Made by a program: the position numbers and the translations under genes. A DNA stretch of 64,000 bases from WTFV01 sp965200895 (GTDB taxonomy: Bacteria; Acidobacteriota; Vicinamibacteria; Vicinamibacterales; UBA8438), in contig CBDAVM010000002.1 in assembly GCA_965200895.1 (NCBI GenBank), forward strand, positions 62,001-126,000, in the 5' to 3' direction. Below, one piece after another: positions 33,388-42,289 of the stretch. Position 1 is the stretch's first letter; the number at the start of each line of letters is the position of its first letter. The notes beneath the pieces are model-generated. The model saw only the letters and a list, made by a program, of their open reading frames with translations, did no database searches and was not told the origin of the DNA.

Positions 33388-34275
33388 ATGCGGCGTAAGA
33401 GCATGTCGAGCCCGGGGCTGCCGGCGTCGCCACGCCCGGCGCGCGTCGCCGCGCGAACCACGCACGCGCTGCCTTGGGCCCTTGATCCGCACGTGCGCGC
33501 CGGGTGGTTGTCGACCGTCGCCCGCGGGGCGGCGGGGGTGTTTCTCGACTACGACGGCACGCTGACGCCGATCGCGGATCGGCCGGAGCAGGCCACGCTG
33601 AGTCCCTCCACGCGGGCGAGGCTCTCTCGGCTGGCCTCGTGCTGTCCGGTCACCATCGTCACCGGCCGGGATGTTGCGGTGGTGCGCGGCTTCGTGCGGC
33701 TCGACGAGATCGGCTACGCCGGCTGTCACGGCCTCGATATCGAGGGGGCGGTCGGCACGGGCCTGCGCTACGCGGCGGCGGAAACCGTGCTCCCGTCTCT
33801 CGACGGCGCGGAGGCCGACCTTCGGCGCGGCTTGTCCGGTGTCGCCGGGGTGCTCGTGGAGCGCAAGCGGTACAGCGTCTCCACGCACTACCGGCTCGTC
33901 GACGCGCGGCGGGCTCCGGCGGTCGAGGAGGTCGTCGCGGATGTCGCGCGGTGCTATCCCGAACTGCGCCGTGAGCGGGGCAAGAAGGTGTTCGAACTGC
34001 GTCCGGATGTGTCCTGGGACAAGGGGAGCGCCGTCGCGTGGCTGCTCGGGGCGCTGTCGCTGGATCCGGGAGCGGCCATCTGCATCGGCGACGACGAGAC
34101 CGACGAACACGCGTTCGAGCTGCTGAACGGCTGCGGTATCCCGATCGTCGTCGAACAGGGCGATCGGCCGACCAGCGCGCGCTATCGCGTACGCGATCCT
34201 CGCGAGGTGACCGAGGTCCTGGATCTGTTGATCGAGACACTCGAGGCGCGTCGACGCGGTTCCGATCCACGCTGA
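33388..34275 (+). CDS. otsB: Trehalose-6-phosphate phosphatase (HAD family)
   Basis: The 295-residue HAD-type protein contains VFLDYDGTLTPI (nucleophile Asp), IVTGRD, KVFELRPDVSWDKGSAV and GDDETDEHAF, the family pattern of OtsB. It removes phosphate from trehalose 6-phosphate in osmoprotectant synthesis. The matching synthase OtsA is not in the window. The start is uncertain between ATG 33388 and ATG 33403, as neither has a good ribosome site. It follows the M19 gene after 23 nt. Confidence 0.88.
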   Translation: MRRKSMSSPGLPASPRPARVAARTTHALPWALDPHVRAGWLSTVARGAAGVFLDYDGTLTPIADRPEQATLSPSTRARLSRLASCCPVTIVTGRDVAVVRGFVRLDEIGYAGCHGLDIEGAVGTGLRYAAAETVLPSLDGAEADLRRGLSGVAGVLVERKRYSVSTHYRLVDARRAPAVEEVVADVARCYPELRRERGKKVFELRPDVSWDKGSAVAWLLGALSLDPGAAICIGDDETDEHAFELLNGCGIPIVVEQGDRPTSARYRVRDPREVTEVLDLLIETLEARRRGSDPR

Positions 34276-34418
34276 GCAGGCGAGTTGCGTACAATTTACC
34301 CTGTCGTCACAGCCCGGCAAACGCTGCCGTCCAGGCTGGGAGCCTGCACCATGGCGCCGGGCGTTGCCCGTGTTGCGGTCCGGCCGGCGCTGGGATACCC
34401 TGTCCGACGAGGTGCGAC

Positions 34419-35117
34419 TTGGATTCGGTTCATGGCGCCGAGCTGCGTGCCGCCGATGAACTCAACCAGTTGAAGACGCGCCTGCTCGCCATGGGCGGCG
34501 AGGCGGAGGAGCAGGTACGGGCGGCGGTGCGGGCGCTCGTGGAGAGTGATCTGCGGTTGGCCGAGCAGGTTCTCTGCGGCGACGAGCCGATCAACCGCCT
34601 GCACATGGAGATCGACAAACGCTGCTACGACCTGCTGGTCCAGCATTCACCCACGCCCACCGACGTGCGGATCGTCGTCTCGGGCGTCAAGATCAACGGT
34701 GATCTGGAGCGTATCGGCGACGTGGCCGTCAACATCGCCGAGGCGACTTTCGCCTATCTGCAGCATCCGCCGGTCAAGCCGCTCATCGACATCCCGCGCA
34801 TGGCCGACCATGCGCAGGGCATGCTGCGGGACGCCCTGAACGCCTACGTGCGGCATGCCACCAATCTGGCGTATGACGTGCTCGACCGCGACGACATGCT
34901 CGATGGGCTCAAGGATCAGGTGTTTCGCGAACTCCTGCGCTACATGGTGCAGAACTCGGCCACGACCGAGCCCGCGCTCGATCTCATCCTGATTTCCCGC
35001 CATCTCGAGCGCATCGGCGACCATGCCACCAACATCGCCGAAGAAGTGATCTTCATGGTGTCCGGCTGCGATATCCGGCACCATGCCCAGGAGGGGAGGA
35101 GGCCCACTGAGTCCTGA
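34419..35117 (+). CDS. phoU: Phosphate signalling protein PhoU
   Basis: The 232-residue all-helical protein has the two PhoU repeats, with LNQLKTRLLAMGGEAEEQV at the start and ERIGD followed by HATNIAEEV or VAVNIAEAT in each repeat. It links phosphate uptake to PhoR activity. TTG 34419 is chosen because GAGGTG ends 4 nt before it and the protein then starts at the normal family position. phoB and phoR follow with overlaps. The pst transporter genes are absent from the window. The preceding 143 nt contain no gene. Confidence 0.88.
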   Translation: MDSVHGAELRAADELNQLKTRLLAMGGEAEEQVRAAVRALVESDLRLAEQVLCGDEPINRLHMEIDKRCYDLLVQHSPTPTDVRIVVSGVKINGDLERIGDVAVNIAEATFAYLQHPPVKPLIDIPRMADHAQGMLRDALNAYVRHATNLAYDVLDRDDMLDGLKDQVFRELLRYMVQNSATTEPALDLILISRHLERIGDHATNIAEEVIFMVSGCDIRHHAQEGRRPTES

Positions 35118-35886
35118 ACCACTGACCACCGTGGCGCCCGATTCCGACCCGCCGACTGCCACGCCGCCGTCGGCCGACGGGGCCGAGCGCGTGCTCGTCG
35201 TCGAGGACGAGCAGGACATCGCGGAGCTGGTGGCGCACCACCTCCACATGGCGGGGTATGCGGCCGAGATCCTGACCTCCGGCGCCGAGGTCATGCCCGT
35301 GGTCCGCGCGCGTCCGCCCGCACTGGTCGTGCTGGATCTGATGCTCCCGGGCCGCAACGGCCTGGACGTCTGCCGTTCCATGCGCGCCGACCCGCGGACG
35401 TCGAGCGTGCCGATCATCATGCTGACGGCCAGGACCGACGAGACCGACCGCATCGTCGGTCTGGAGCTGGGCGGCGACGATTACGTCACCAAGCCCTTCA
35501 GTCCCAAGGAGCTGGTCGCACGCATCGGGGCCGTGCTGCGGCGGGCGCGGCGCGAGCCGCCGCCGCGAAGCCTGCTGCGCTTCGGTCTCGTGACCGTGGA
35601 CACCGACCGCCACATCGTGACCTGTGACGGCCGCGACGTGCGGTTGACGGCAAAGGAGTTCCTGCTGCTGCGCTACCTGATCGACCATCGCGGTCGGGTG
35701 CTGTCGCGCGACGTCCTGCTCTCGGACGTCTGGGGCTACCGGTACACCGGCGGTACCCGTACCGTCGACGTGCATATCCGCCGGCTGCGGGAAAAGCTGC
35801 CGAAGCTGGCCGGTGCAATCGTCACCGTCAAGCAGTTCGGGTACAAGCTGGTCGAGGAGAATCCAGGTCCGCCGTCCGGAACATGA
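35083..35886 (+). CDS. phoB: OmpR-family response regulator, PhoB-like
   Basis: A receiver domain (RVLVVEDEQDIAELV, phospho-acceptor Asp in VVLDLMLPG, Lys in KPFS) is followed by a winged-helix domain ending TVDVHIRRLREKL and VKQFGYKLVEE. This is the PhoB/OmpR output layout. The frame begins at ATG 35083 inside the end of phoU and has a Pro/Thr-rich lead of about 35 residues; GTG 35131 is an alternative start. The histidine kinase gene overlaps its end by 4 nt. It probably controls the phosphate-starvation regulon. Confidence 0.9.
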   Translation: MPRRGGGPLSPEPLTTVAPDSDPPTATPPSADGAERVLVVEDEQDIAELVAHHLHMAGYAAEILTSGAEVMPVVRARPPALVVLDLMLPGRNGLDVCRSMRADPRTSSVPIIMLTARTDETDRIVGLELGGDDYVTKPFSPKELVARIGAVLRRARREPPPRSLLRFGLVTVDTDRHIVTCDGRDVRLTAKEFLLLRYLIDHRGRVLSRDVLLSDVWGYRYTGGTRTVDVHIRRLREKLPKLAGAIVTVKQFGYKLVEENPGPPSGT

Positions 35887-37682
35887 GACTGCGCACCCGG
35901 TTGTTCCTCGCGGCTTTCGGGATCGCGGGTCTCAGCCTGCTGCTGGCGGCGGGGCTCGTGGCCTGGCTGCTGGAGCGGCAGCTCCTGGATCGAATCGAGA
36001 CGGACCTGGTCGCCGAGGCGAGGTTGGTGGCCGATCTTGTGGTGCGCAGCGGAACCTCGTCCACGGTGGCGGAGCTCGACCGCGAGGCCGATTCGCTCGG
36101 GAGCAGCCTGGGCGCCAGGGTGACCCTCATCGAACCGGGTGGACGTGTCGTCGGGGACACGGCCGAGGATGGCGCATCGCTGGCGGCGATGGAGAATCAC
36201 GGCGCCCGGCCCGAAATAGAGCTCGCGCGGACCGCCGGCATCGGTGTGACGCGTCGCTACAGCACGACGGTGGAGCGCGACCTGCTGTACGCGGCCGTGC
36301 GGGTCGCGCACCCGAGGGTGGCGTTCGTCCGCCTGGCGCTGCCGTTGACCGCCGTGGACGACCAGATCACATCCGTCCAGCGAGGCACGGCCGGCGGACT
36401 GCTGCTGGCCCTGGCCGGGGCGCTGGTTCTCGCGTGGGTCACGTCGGTGGCGATGAGCCGGCGCGTCAACGCCATCGCGGCGGTGGCCCGGCGCTACGCG
36501 GCGGGAGACCTTGCGCCGCAGATCGGTGAGTACGGAGACGACGAGATCGGCACGGTCGCCCGCGCGCTCGACGCGTCGGTGCAGGAGCTCGGCCGCCGTC
36601 TCGCGGAGCTGTCGCGCAACCGCCGGTTGACGGATGCGATTCTCGGGAGCATGACCGAGGGCGTGCTCGTCGTCGACGCGCGCGGCCAGGTGAAGATGGC
36701 CAACGACGCCGTGCGCCGTCTGCTGCAGATCGAGGAGACGCCGGTCGACCGCCACTACGTGGAGCTGATTCGCCACCCCGAGGTGGCAAGGCAGATCGGC
36801 GGGGCGCTGGAAGCAGGCGGTTCCAGTCAGACGGAGATCACGCTGAGCACCGAGCCGGTGCGGGTCTGTCTGGCGAGCGCCGCGCCGTACACCGAGCAGG
36901 ATGCGCCCGGCGTCGTCGTCGTGCTGCACGACGTGAGCGACTATCGCCGTGCGGCGCAGATTCGTCAGGACTTCGTCGCCAACGTCTCGCACGAGCTGCG
37001 CACGCCGCTGACGGCCATTCGGGGCGCGATCGACGCCTTGGCCGACGAGACGGAGCTTGCCGCGCGACGGCGGTTCCTCGACATCGTGGCCCGCCACACG
37101 ACGCGGATGGAGCGACTGGTCACCGATCTGTTGCGGCTGGCCCGCCTCGATGCCGGGCAGGAGGTGCTGCGTCCGGGCCCGTGCGCCACGGCGTCGATTT
37201 TCGCCAGTGTCTCGACGGAGCTCGCTCCCGTGTTGCAGGCGAAGCAACTGCAGGTGCAGCCGCACATAGACCCCTGCGCGGAGCGGTTGGTGGTCGACCA
37301 GGGCAAGATTCACGACGTCGTCAAGAACCTCGTCGAGAACGCGGCGCACTACGCGCCCGAGCGGAGTGCGATAGAACTCGATGCCGCGGCCGACGATACC
37401 GGAACCGGCGTCGTGCTGCGGGTCTCCGACTGCGGACCGGGCATTCCGGATACCGACCTCACGCGGGTCTTCGAGCGCTTCTACCGGGTCGAGCATTCCA
37501 GGGCGCGGAATCCGGGCGGAACCGGTCTCGGCCTCGCCATCGTCAAGCACCTCGTCACCCTGCACGATGGCGCCGTCGAAGCGGCTCACCGTCCCGGCGG
37601 CGGGTCGGTGTTCACGATCCTGCTCCCCCGGCGTGCGTCGTCCGCCGGCGGGGGCGAGGCGCCGCACCGGTCCTCTGCATGA
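35883..37682 (+). CDS. phoR: PhoR-like sensor histidine kinase (HAMP-PAS-HisKA-HATPase)
   Basis: The 599-residue protein has two TM segments (about 8-30 and 165-190), a periplasmic domain between, HAMP (about 190-245), a PAS domain (about 250-350), the H box NVSHELRTPLTAIRG, N box KNLVENAAHYAP, G1 DCGPGIP, F box FERFYRVE and G2 GGTGLGLAIVKHL. It is a standard PhoR-type kinase and overlaps the response-regulator gene as ATGA, forming phoU-phoB-phoR. Confidence 0.92.
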   Translation: MRLRTRLFLAAFGIAGLSLLLAAGLVAWLLERQLLDRIETDLVAEARLVADLVVRSGTSSTVAELDREADSLGSSLGARVTLIEPGGRVVGDTAEDGASLAAMENHGARPEIELARTAGIGVTRRYSTTVERDLLYAAVRVAHPRVAFVRLALPLTAVDDQITSVQRGTAGGLLLALAGALVLAWVTSVAMSRRVNAIAAVARRYAAGDLAPQIGEYGDDEIGTVARALDASVQELGRRLAELSRNRRLTDAILGSMTEGVLVVDARGQVKMANDAVRRLLQIEETPVDRHYVELIRHPEVARQIGGALEAGGSSQTEITLSTEPVRVCLASAAPYTEQDAPGVVVVLHDVSDYRRAAQIRQDFVANVSHELRTPLTAIRGAIDALADETELAARRRFLDIVARHTTRMERLVTDLLRLARLDAGQEVLRPGPCATASIFASVSTELAPVLQAKQLQVQPHIDPCAERLVVDQGKIHDVVKNLVENAAHYAPERSAIELDAAADDTGTGVVLRVSDCGPGIPDTDLTRVFERFYRVEHSRARNPGGTGLGLAIVKHLVTLHDGAVEAAHRPGGGSVFTILLPRRASSAGGGEAPHRSSA

Positions 37683-37685
37683 GTT

Positions 37686-37703
37686 CGGGTACAGGCTTAC
37701 CCG
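37686..37703. terminator. Hairpin between convergent phoR and rdgB
   Basis: CGGGTA-CAGGCT-TACCCG gives a 6-bp stem and 6-nt loop in the 33-nt gap between convergent genes. It may terminate both, though no U-tract is present. Confidence 0.35.
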
Positions 37704-37715
37704 GGACCGCCACCG

Positions 37716-38351
37716 CTACGTGCTGTGCGAGGCGAGGAACTCGCGCAGCTTGCGGAAGGCCTGCCCGCGGTGGCTCACCGCCGCCTTGCGGTCCGCCGAC
37801 ACCTCGGCCAGCGTGCACCCGTACGGCGGGTAGAAGAAGATCGGATCGTAGCCGAAGCCGGCGTCGCCGGCCGGGTTCTCGGCGATGCGGCCCTCGATCG
37901 TGCCGATCGTCTCGAAGACGATGCCGTCCTGTCGCGCCGCCGCTACCGCGCAGACGAACCGTGCGCGGCTGGCGCGGGCCCGGCGCTCGCGCAAGCGGGC
38001 CTGGATGACGTCGAACTTCTCGGTGTAGGTGGCGCCGTTGTAGCGCGACGAGTGGACTCCCGGTTCGCCGTCGAGCGCGTCGATCTCGAGTCCGGAGTCG
38101 TCCGCGACCGTCAGGTACGGCACCGCCTGTGCGTAGTGCAGCGCCTTGAGGCGCGCGTTCTCGGCGAAGGTCCGGCCGGTTTCCTCCGGCGCGGGCACGG
38201 TCGCGCAGGCGGCGATCGGCTCGACCGCCCAGTCGAGGCCGTCGAGGATGCGCGTGATCTCGGTCAGCTTGTGTCGGTTCGTCGTCGCCACGACGAGGGT
38301 TTGAAGGGCCTGCGAGTGCACAATCGTCGTGGGCGACGGATCGTCCGTCAC
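37716..38351 (-). CDS. rdgB: Non-canonical purine NTP pyrophosphatase RdgB/HAM1
   Basis: The 211-residue protein has the family signature VVATTNRHKLTEI, DDSGLEIDALDGEPGVHSSRY, GFGYDPIF and SHRGQAFRKL. It hydrolyses dITP/XTP to prevent mutagenic incorporation. GTG 38351 overlaps the RNase PH stop (GTGA), so the conserved rph-rdgB pair is translationally coupled. Confidence 0.93.
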   Translation of the reverse strand: MTDDPSPTTIVHSQALQTLVVATTNRHKLTEITRILDGLDWAVEPIAACATVPAPEETGRTFAENARLKALHYAQAVPYLTVADDSGLEIDALDGEPGVHSSRYNGATYTEKFDVIQARLRERRARASRARFVCAVAAARQDGIVFETIGTIEGRIAENPAGDAGFGYDPIFFYPPYGCTLAEVSADRKAAVSHRGQAFRKLREFLASHST

Positions 38352-39115
38352 GCGGTGGCGGGGGACAGGAACTCGCCGACGATCTCCCGCTGCATGCCGA
38401 CCAGGCGCGCGATGGCGTCTTCCGCCAGCGCCAGCAGATGGTCGAGCGCCGCCCGGTCGAACGGCTGGCCTTCGGCCGTGCCCTGCACCTCGATGAAACG
38501 GCCGTTGCCCGTCCTGACCACGTTCATGTCGACCTCCGCCTGCGAGTCCTCGGCATAGGCGAGGTCGGCCAGCGGTCGGCCGTCCACGATGCCGACGCTG
38601 ATCGCCGCCACGTAGTCGTCGATCGGCAGGCGCGCGATCGTGCCGGACTCGCGGAGCCTGTGCAGGGCGAGGACCAGGGCCACGAACCCGCCGGTGATGG
38701 ACGCAGTGCGCGTGCCGCCGTCCGCCTGGATCACGTCGCAGTCGACCCACACCGTGCGTTCGCCGAGATCGTCCAGGCGGGTGACCGCACGCAGCGAGCG
38801 ACCGATCAGGCGCTGGATCTCCTGCGTGCGGCCGCCGACGCGGCCGGTCGAAGACTCGCGGGACGAGCGCGTCGATGTCGAGCGCGGCAGCATCCCGTAC
38901 TCCCCGGTCACCCATCCGGTGCCCTTGCCGCGGAGAAACGGCGGCACGCGGTCCTCGACGCTGGCCGTGCAGATCACGCGCGTCAGGCCCGCCTCGATCA
39001 GCACCGACCCTTCTGCGTGCACCACGTAGTGGGGAGTGATGCGGGTCTTACGCAGGTCGGCGGCGTGCCGGCCGTCGAAACGCGGTGCATCGATGAGCGT
39101 ACCCGGCGTGGCCAT
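38348..39115 (-). CDS. rph: Ribonuclease PH
   Basis: The 255-residue protein shows the RNase PH fold: RKTRITPHYV, GSVLIEAGLTRVICTASVE, GWVTGEYGMLPRST, LIGRSLRAV and CDVIQADGGTRTASI. It trims the 3-prime end of tRNA with phosphate. ATG 39115 matches the usual length; an upstream ATG at 39163 would add 16 residues. TACACT lies 10 nt before the ATG. rdgB overlaps its end by 4 nt; a GerMN-domain gene is upstream. Confidence 0.93.
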   Translation of the reverse strand: MATPGTLIDAPRFDGRHAADLRKTRITPHYVVHAEGSVLIEAGLTRVICTASVEDRVPPFLRGKGTGWVTGEYGMLPRSTSTRSSRESSTGRVGGRTQEIQRLIGRSLRAVTRLDDLGERTVWVDCDVIQADGGTRTASITGGFVALVLALHRLRESGTIARLPIDDYVAAISVGIVDGRPLADLAYAEDSQAEVDMNVVRTGNGRFIEVQGTAEGQPFDRAALDHLLALAEDAIARLVGMQREIVGEFLSPATA

Positions 39116-39171
39116 GTTGCGAGAGAGTGTAGACCGGATCGCGTCGTGCGGCTCGGATGCCACCGATCCCT

Positions 39172-39903
39172 TCAGCTCCCCGTGTCCACGCGGTCGACCG
39201 CCCCGGTAGCAGTGTCCGTGGTTCCGCCGTCCGGCGCCGGGTCACCGTCCTCGGCCGACGGGGTGGCGCCTTCCGGGCGAGGCAGATCGAGGACCCACGT
39301 CAGGTTCGGAGTCAGGGGTTGGCGCAGGTCGATGTGGCCGGCCAGGGTGTCCACCTCGCGGCCGTCCACGAGTATCTGTACGGCGCCTATCTCGGCGATG
39401 TTGGTCGTCAGCGCGTTGACGAGCGCGTAGACCGTGAGCAGCTCGTCGAGCGAGCCGCCCGAGTGTTCTGTCGTCACCTCGCCGCTCAGGTCGACGAAGA
39501 GGATGCCATCGTCGGCCAGATAGGCCGCGCGCAGGCGCGTCCCCCGCGGAAACGGCGACAGCAACTGCCGAGGGGCTCCCGCGAGTTGCCGTTCCACGAT
39601 GATCCGCGCCCGCGACAGCGTGTCGGTGCCGTACGGCACCTCGATCTCCCGGCGGACCAGGCCGAGCCCGTTCGCCGCCACGTAGTACATCGTCGCGGTG
39701 AACGGTGATGTCGCGCCGCCGCCGGCGCTGGCGCCGCCGGTCGCGGACGATGTCCCGGCCGTCGATTCCCAGCGCTCGACCAGGATGAGGGTCAGGGTCC
39801 CGGCGCCGATCGTCAGTGCGAGCAGCACGCTGCCCGCGATCCGATACGCCCGCCGGTAGCTCTCGCGTCCCGCGCCCCGCCGTTCCGGATCCGGTGATGC
39901 CAT
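39172..39903 (-). CDS. GerMN-domain membrane-anchored protein
   Basis: The 243-residue protein has one N-terminal membrane anchor (about 22-45), a Gly/Ser/Ala-rich linker, and a GerMN domain containing GTRLRAAYLADDGILFVDLS and LLTVYALVNALTTN. GerMN domains occur in spore germination and cell-envelope proteins and are thought to bind peptidoglycan. Its start overlaps the amidase stop by one base (TGATG), which supports an envelope role. Confidence 0.82.
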   Translation of the reverse strand: MASPDPERRGAGRESYRRAYRIAGSVLLALTIGAGTLTLILVERWESTAGTSSATGGASAGGGATSPFTATMYYVAANGLGLVRREIEVPYGTDTLSRARIIVERQLAGAPRQLLSPFPRGTRLRAAYLADDGILFVDLSGEVTTEHSGGSLDELLTVYALVNALTTNIAEIGAVQILVDGREVDTLAGHIDLRQPLTPNLTWVLDLPRPEGATPSAEDGDPAPDGGTTDTATGAVDRVDTGS

Positions 39904-41582
39904 CAGTGTCCGATGCTTCCCTGCCCCGCCGCCGCGCCCGGCTGGTCGCGAGCCTCCGCGTCCGCATCGCCGTCGGTCGCCGCACCCTCATCTCCGTCGC
40001 GGTTCGTGGCGGCGTCCGGCTCGTAGGGTCCGGTCGCGAGGTGGTCCCGGAACCTGATGACGCCCGCCACGATGGCTTCGGCCACCCGGGTCTGGAAATC
40101 GGGCTGCGTCATCTGCAGTTCCTGCTCCGGGTTCGAGATGAATCCCATCTCGACGAGTATGGCCGGCATGTTCGCGCCGACGAGGACCCGGAAAGGGGCC
40201 TGCTGGAGCGGCCGCGGACTCAACGGCACCCGGCGGCCCAGCTCGCTGCTGACGAAGGCGGCCAGATCGGCCGACGGCGTCAGATGGCGCGCCTGGGCCA
40301 TCTCCCACGGAATCACGTCGATCTCGCGGATGCCGCCGCCCGACACCGGCAGGTAGCGCCCGTCGCGGTCGGCGAGCTCCCGCGCTTCCTGGCCGTACTC
40401 GTCGATGCTGAGGTAGTAGACCTCGGCGCCCGTCACCACGTCGCGCAGCGCCGAGTTGGCATGCAGGCTGATGAACAGATCCGCGCGGTCGTTGTTGGCG
40501 ATGGCGGCTCGTCGATCCAGGGCGACGACGGTGTCGCCGGTGCGGGTCAGGATGACGCGGACGCCCATGCTGCGCTCCAGCAGCGTGCGCAGCCGTTGTG
40601 CGACGCTCAGCGTGACGTCCTTCTCCCGGGTTCCCTCCGGCCCGTGCGCGCCTTCGTCGGCGCCGCCGTGGCCCGGGTCGATCGCGATGGTGCGAATCTC
40701 GGTGGGGGCCGTGAAATCAGGGACCGGAACCGCGTCGCTCGGGTCGGGGCCCGGGCCCGGATTCGCCGGCTCCCCCGTCGGCGTCGGCGCCTCGGCCACC
40801 GCGGGGGCGGCGCCTTCGAGGTCGACCACCAGTTGCGTCGAGTTGCCGGATTCGCCGCTCAGGATGCGATGCGACGCATAGGACGGCCCCGGTTCGATCG
40901 CGAGTCCCGGAAGATCGTCGAGCACCTCTATGGACCGCACGGCGTCGCCGCGCGGTTGCGCCGCGCGCACGACGTCGATCGCGTCGGCGTCGAGACGGAT
41001 GAGGAGGCGGCCGTTGTCCTCGATCACCTCGTGAAAGGTGTTGGGAGTCATCTGCAGGGTCAGCCGGCCGGACTGCGCCCGCGGCCGGTACCGGACCGAT
41101 ACGCGGGGCACCCGTACCTCGCCGACGAGCAGCAGGCGCGATCGGCTGCGGAGCTCGATCCTCTGATCGTGGATGCGAGCGAGGGCGCTGCCGATGAAGT
41201 CGAGTGGGACGAACCAGCGTCCGCCGACCCGACGCGCCGGCGCGTCGAGCGATACGAGCTGTCCGTTGACCGACGCCAGGGTCTGACCGGCGGTCAGGAC
41301 GACCGCCCCGCCACCGGTGTTGACGGTGAGCGTGCGTTCTCCCGTATCTTCTCCGATGTCGAACCGGAACAACGCCGCGAGATCGTCGAGGGCGATCGCT
41401 TCGCCGCCCTGGATGCCGACCGTGTCGAGGGACCGGCGGCCGTCGGGCGTGATCAGTGTCAGCCCGCCGGCCCTCTCCTGGGCGCCGAGCGGAAACAGGC
41501 AGAGAGCCGCGGCCAGGGTCGTGACGGCCCGCGTCAGGGTGCGAGCGGCGCGAACGTCTGGAAGCCGCGTCGCATGAAGCAT
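39903..41582 (-). CDS. amiC: N-acetylmuramoyl-L-alanine amidase (AMIN plus Amidase_3)
   Basis: The 559-residue exported protein has a signal peptide (cleavage near LGAQE), a copper-amine-oxidase-like/stalk N-terminal domain (about 35-130), an AMIN-like domain (about 140-255), a Pro-rich linker, and Amidase_3 (about 290-500). Zinc ligands are visible in IDPGHGGADEG, a Glu in GTREKDVT, SLHANSA and LVEMGFISN. The C-terminal tail is acidic. It cleaves peptidoglycan during division. Start 41582 has TATCAT 9 nt upstream, in a 9-nt intergenic gap with the divergent YdcF gene. Confidence 0.9.
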   Translation of the reverse strand: MLHATRLPDVRAARTLTRAVTTLAAALCLFPLGAQERAGGLTLITPDGRRSLDTVGIQGGEAIALDDLAALFRFDIGEDTGERTLTVNTGGGAVVLTAGQTLASVNGQLVSLDAPARRVGGRWFVPLDFIGSALARIHDQRIELRSRSRLLLVGEVRVPRVSVRYRPRAQSGRLTLQMTPNTFHEVIEDNGRLLIRLDADAIDVVRAAQPRGDAVRSIEVLDDLPGLAIEPGPSYASHRILSGESGNSTQLVVDLEGAAPAVAEAPTPTGEPANPGPGPDPSDAVPVPDFTAPTEIRTIAIDPGHGGADEGAHGPEGTREKDVTLSVAQRLRTLLERSMGVRVILTRTGDTVVALDRRAAIANNDRADLFISLHANSALRDVVTGAEVYYLSIDEYGQEARELADRDGRYLPVSGGGIREIDVIPWEMAQARHLTPSADLAAFVSSELGRRVPLSPRPLQQAPFRVLVGANMPAILVEMGFISNPEQELQMTQPDFQTRVAEAIVAGVIRFRDHLATGPYEPDAATNRDGDEGAATDGDADAEARDQPGAAAGQGSIGH

Positions 41583-41591
41583 GGAGTGTTC

Positions 41592-42251
41592 ATGATAGCA
41601 CCGGCTGGACGCACCCCGATTATGGGATCCGTTGACGAATTCGAGCCGATCATCGGTCCACTCTGGGACTACCTCGCGGTTGCCGATGCGCCTGCGCGTG
41701 CGGACGTGATCTTCGTCTTCGGCAGCCAGGCGATCGCCGTCCCTGTCCGCGCCGCCGAGCTGTACCGGGCCGGCCATGCCCCCGTCGTCCTGGTCAGCGG
41801 TCACTACGGTCGCATGACGCGGGATGTCTTCGACCAGCCCGAGGCGCTCGTCTTCCGGGACCGCCTGCTGCGGCATGGCGTGCCGCAGCAGGCCATCGTC
41901 ACGGAGACGGAGGCGGGCAACACGCTCCAGAACGTGCTCTACGGGCTGGCCGCGCTCCGCCGGAAGCGGATCGCGGTCGCCTCGGCGCTGCTCGTGGCCA
42001 AGCCGTTCGTGATGCGCCGCTGCGCGGCCACGTTCGCCCGCCAGGCGCCGGACATTCGCGTGCGGTGCTGCCCGCCGCACACCGACCTGACGCGCTCGAT
42101 CGATCGCGCGCCGGCCGCGTTCGCGGCCCGTCTGGTTGCCGAGCTGGACCGGCTGGATCGGTACGCAGCGGCGGGCGACATCGCGGCGCAGACGATCCCC
42201 GAAGCGGTACGGGCCGCGGCCAGCCGCACCGCCGCGCAGGTCCGCGGTTGA
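41592..42251 (+). CDS. YdcF-family (DUF218) protein
   Basis: The 219-residue cytosolic protein has the DUF218 fold: DVIFVFGSQAI, RAAELYRAGHAPVVLVSG and TEAGNTLQNVLYG. Members are implicated in envelope or vancomycin-resistance functions and may bind SAM, but the activity is unclear. ATG 41592 has GGAG 5 nt upstream; ATG 41622 is an alternative. It is divergent from the amidase gene with only 9 nt between starts, so their promoters must overlap the neighbouring coding sequence. Confidence 0.82.
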   Translation: MIAPAGRTPIMGSVDEFEPIIGPLWDYLAVADAPARADVIFVFGSQAIAVPVRAAELYRAGHAPVVLVSGHYGRMTRDVFDQPEALVFRDRLLRHGVPQQAIVTETEAGNTLQNVLYGLAALRRKRIAVASALLVAKPFVMRRCAATFARQAPDIRVRCCPPHTDLTRSIDRAPAAFAARLVAELDRLDRYAAAGDIAAQTIPEAVRAAASRTAAQVRG

Positions 42252-42289
42252 CCGACCACTGCCTCCGTTCGAGGTTGCCGGCGCGCCGC

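Noticed and set aside
34285..34418. A Pho box upstream of phoU
   Set aside because: Only one half-site-like CTGTCGTCA is visible; the second repeat is missing, so no site is annotated.
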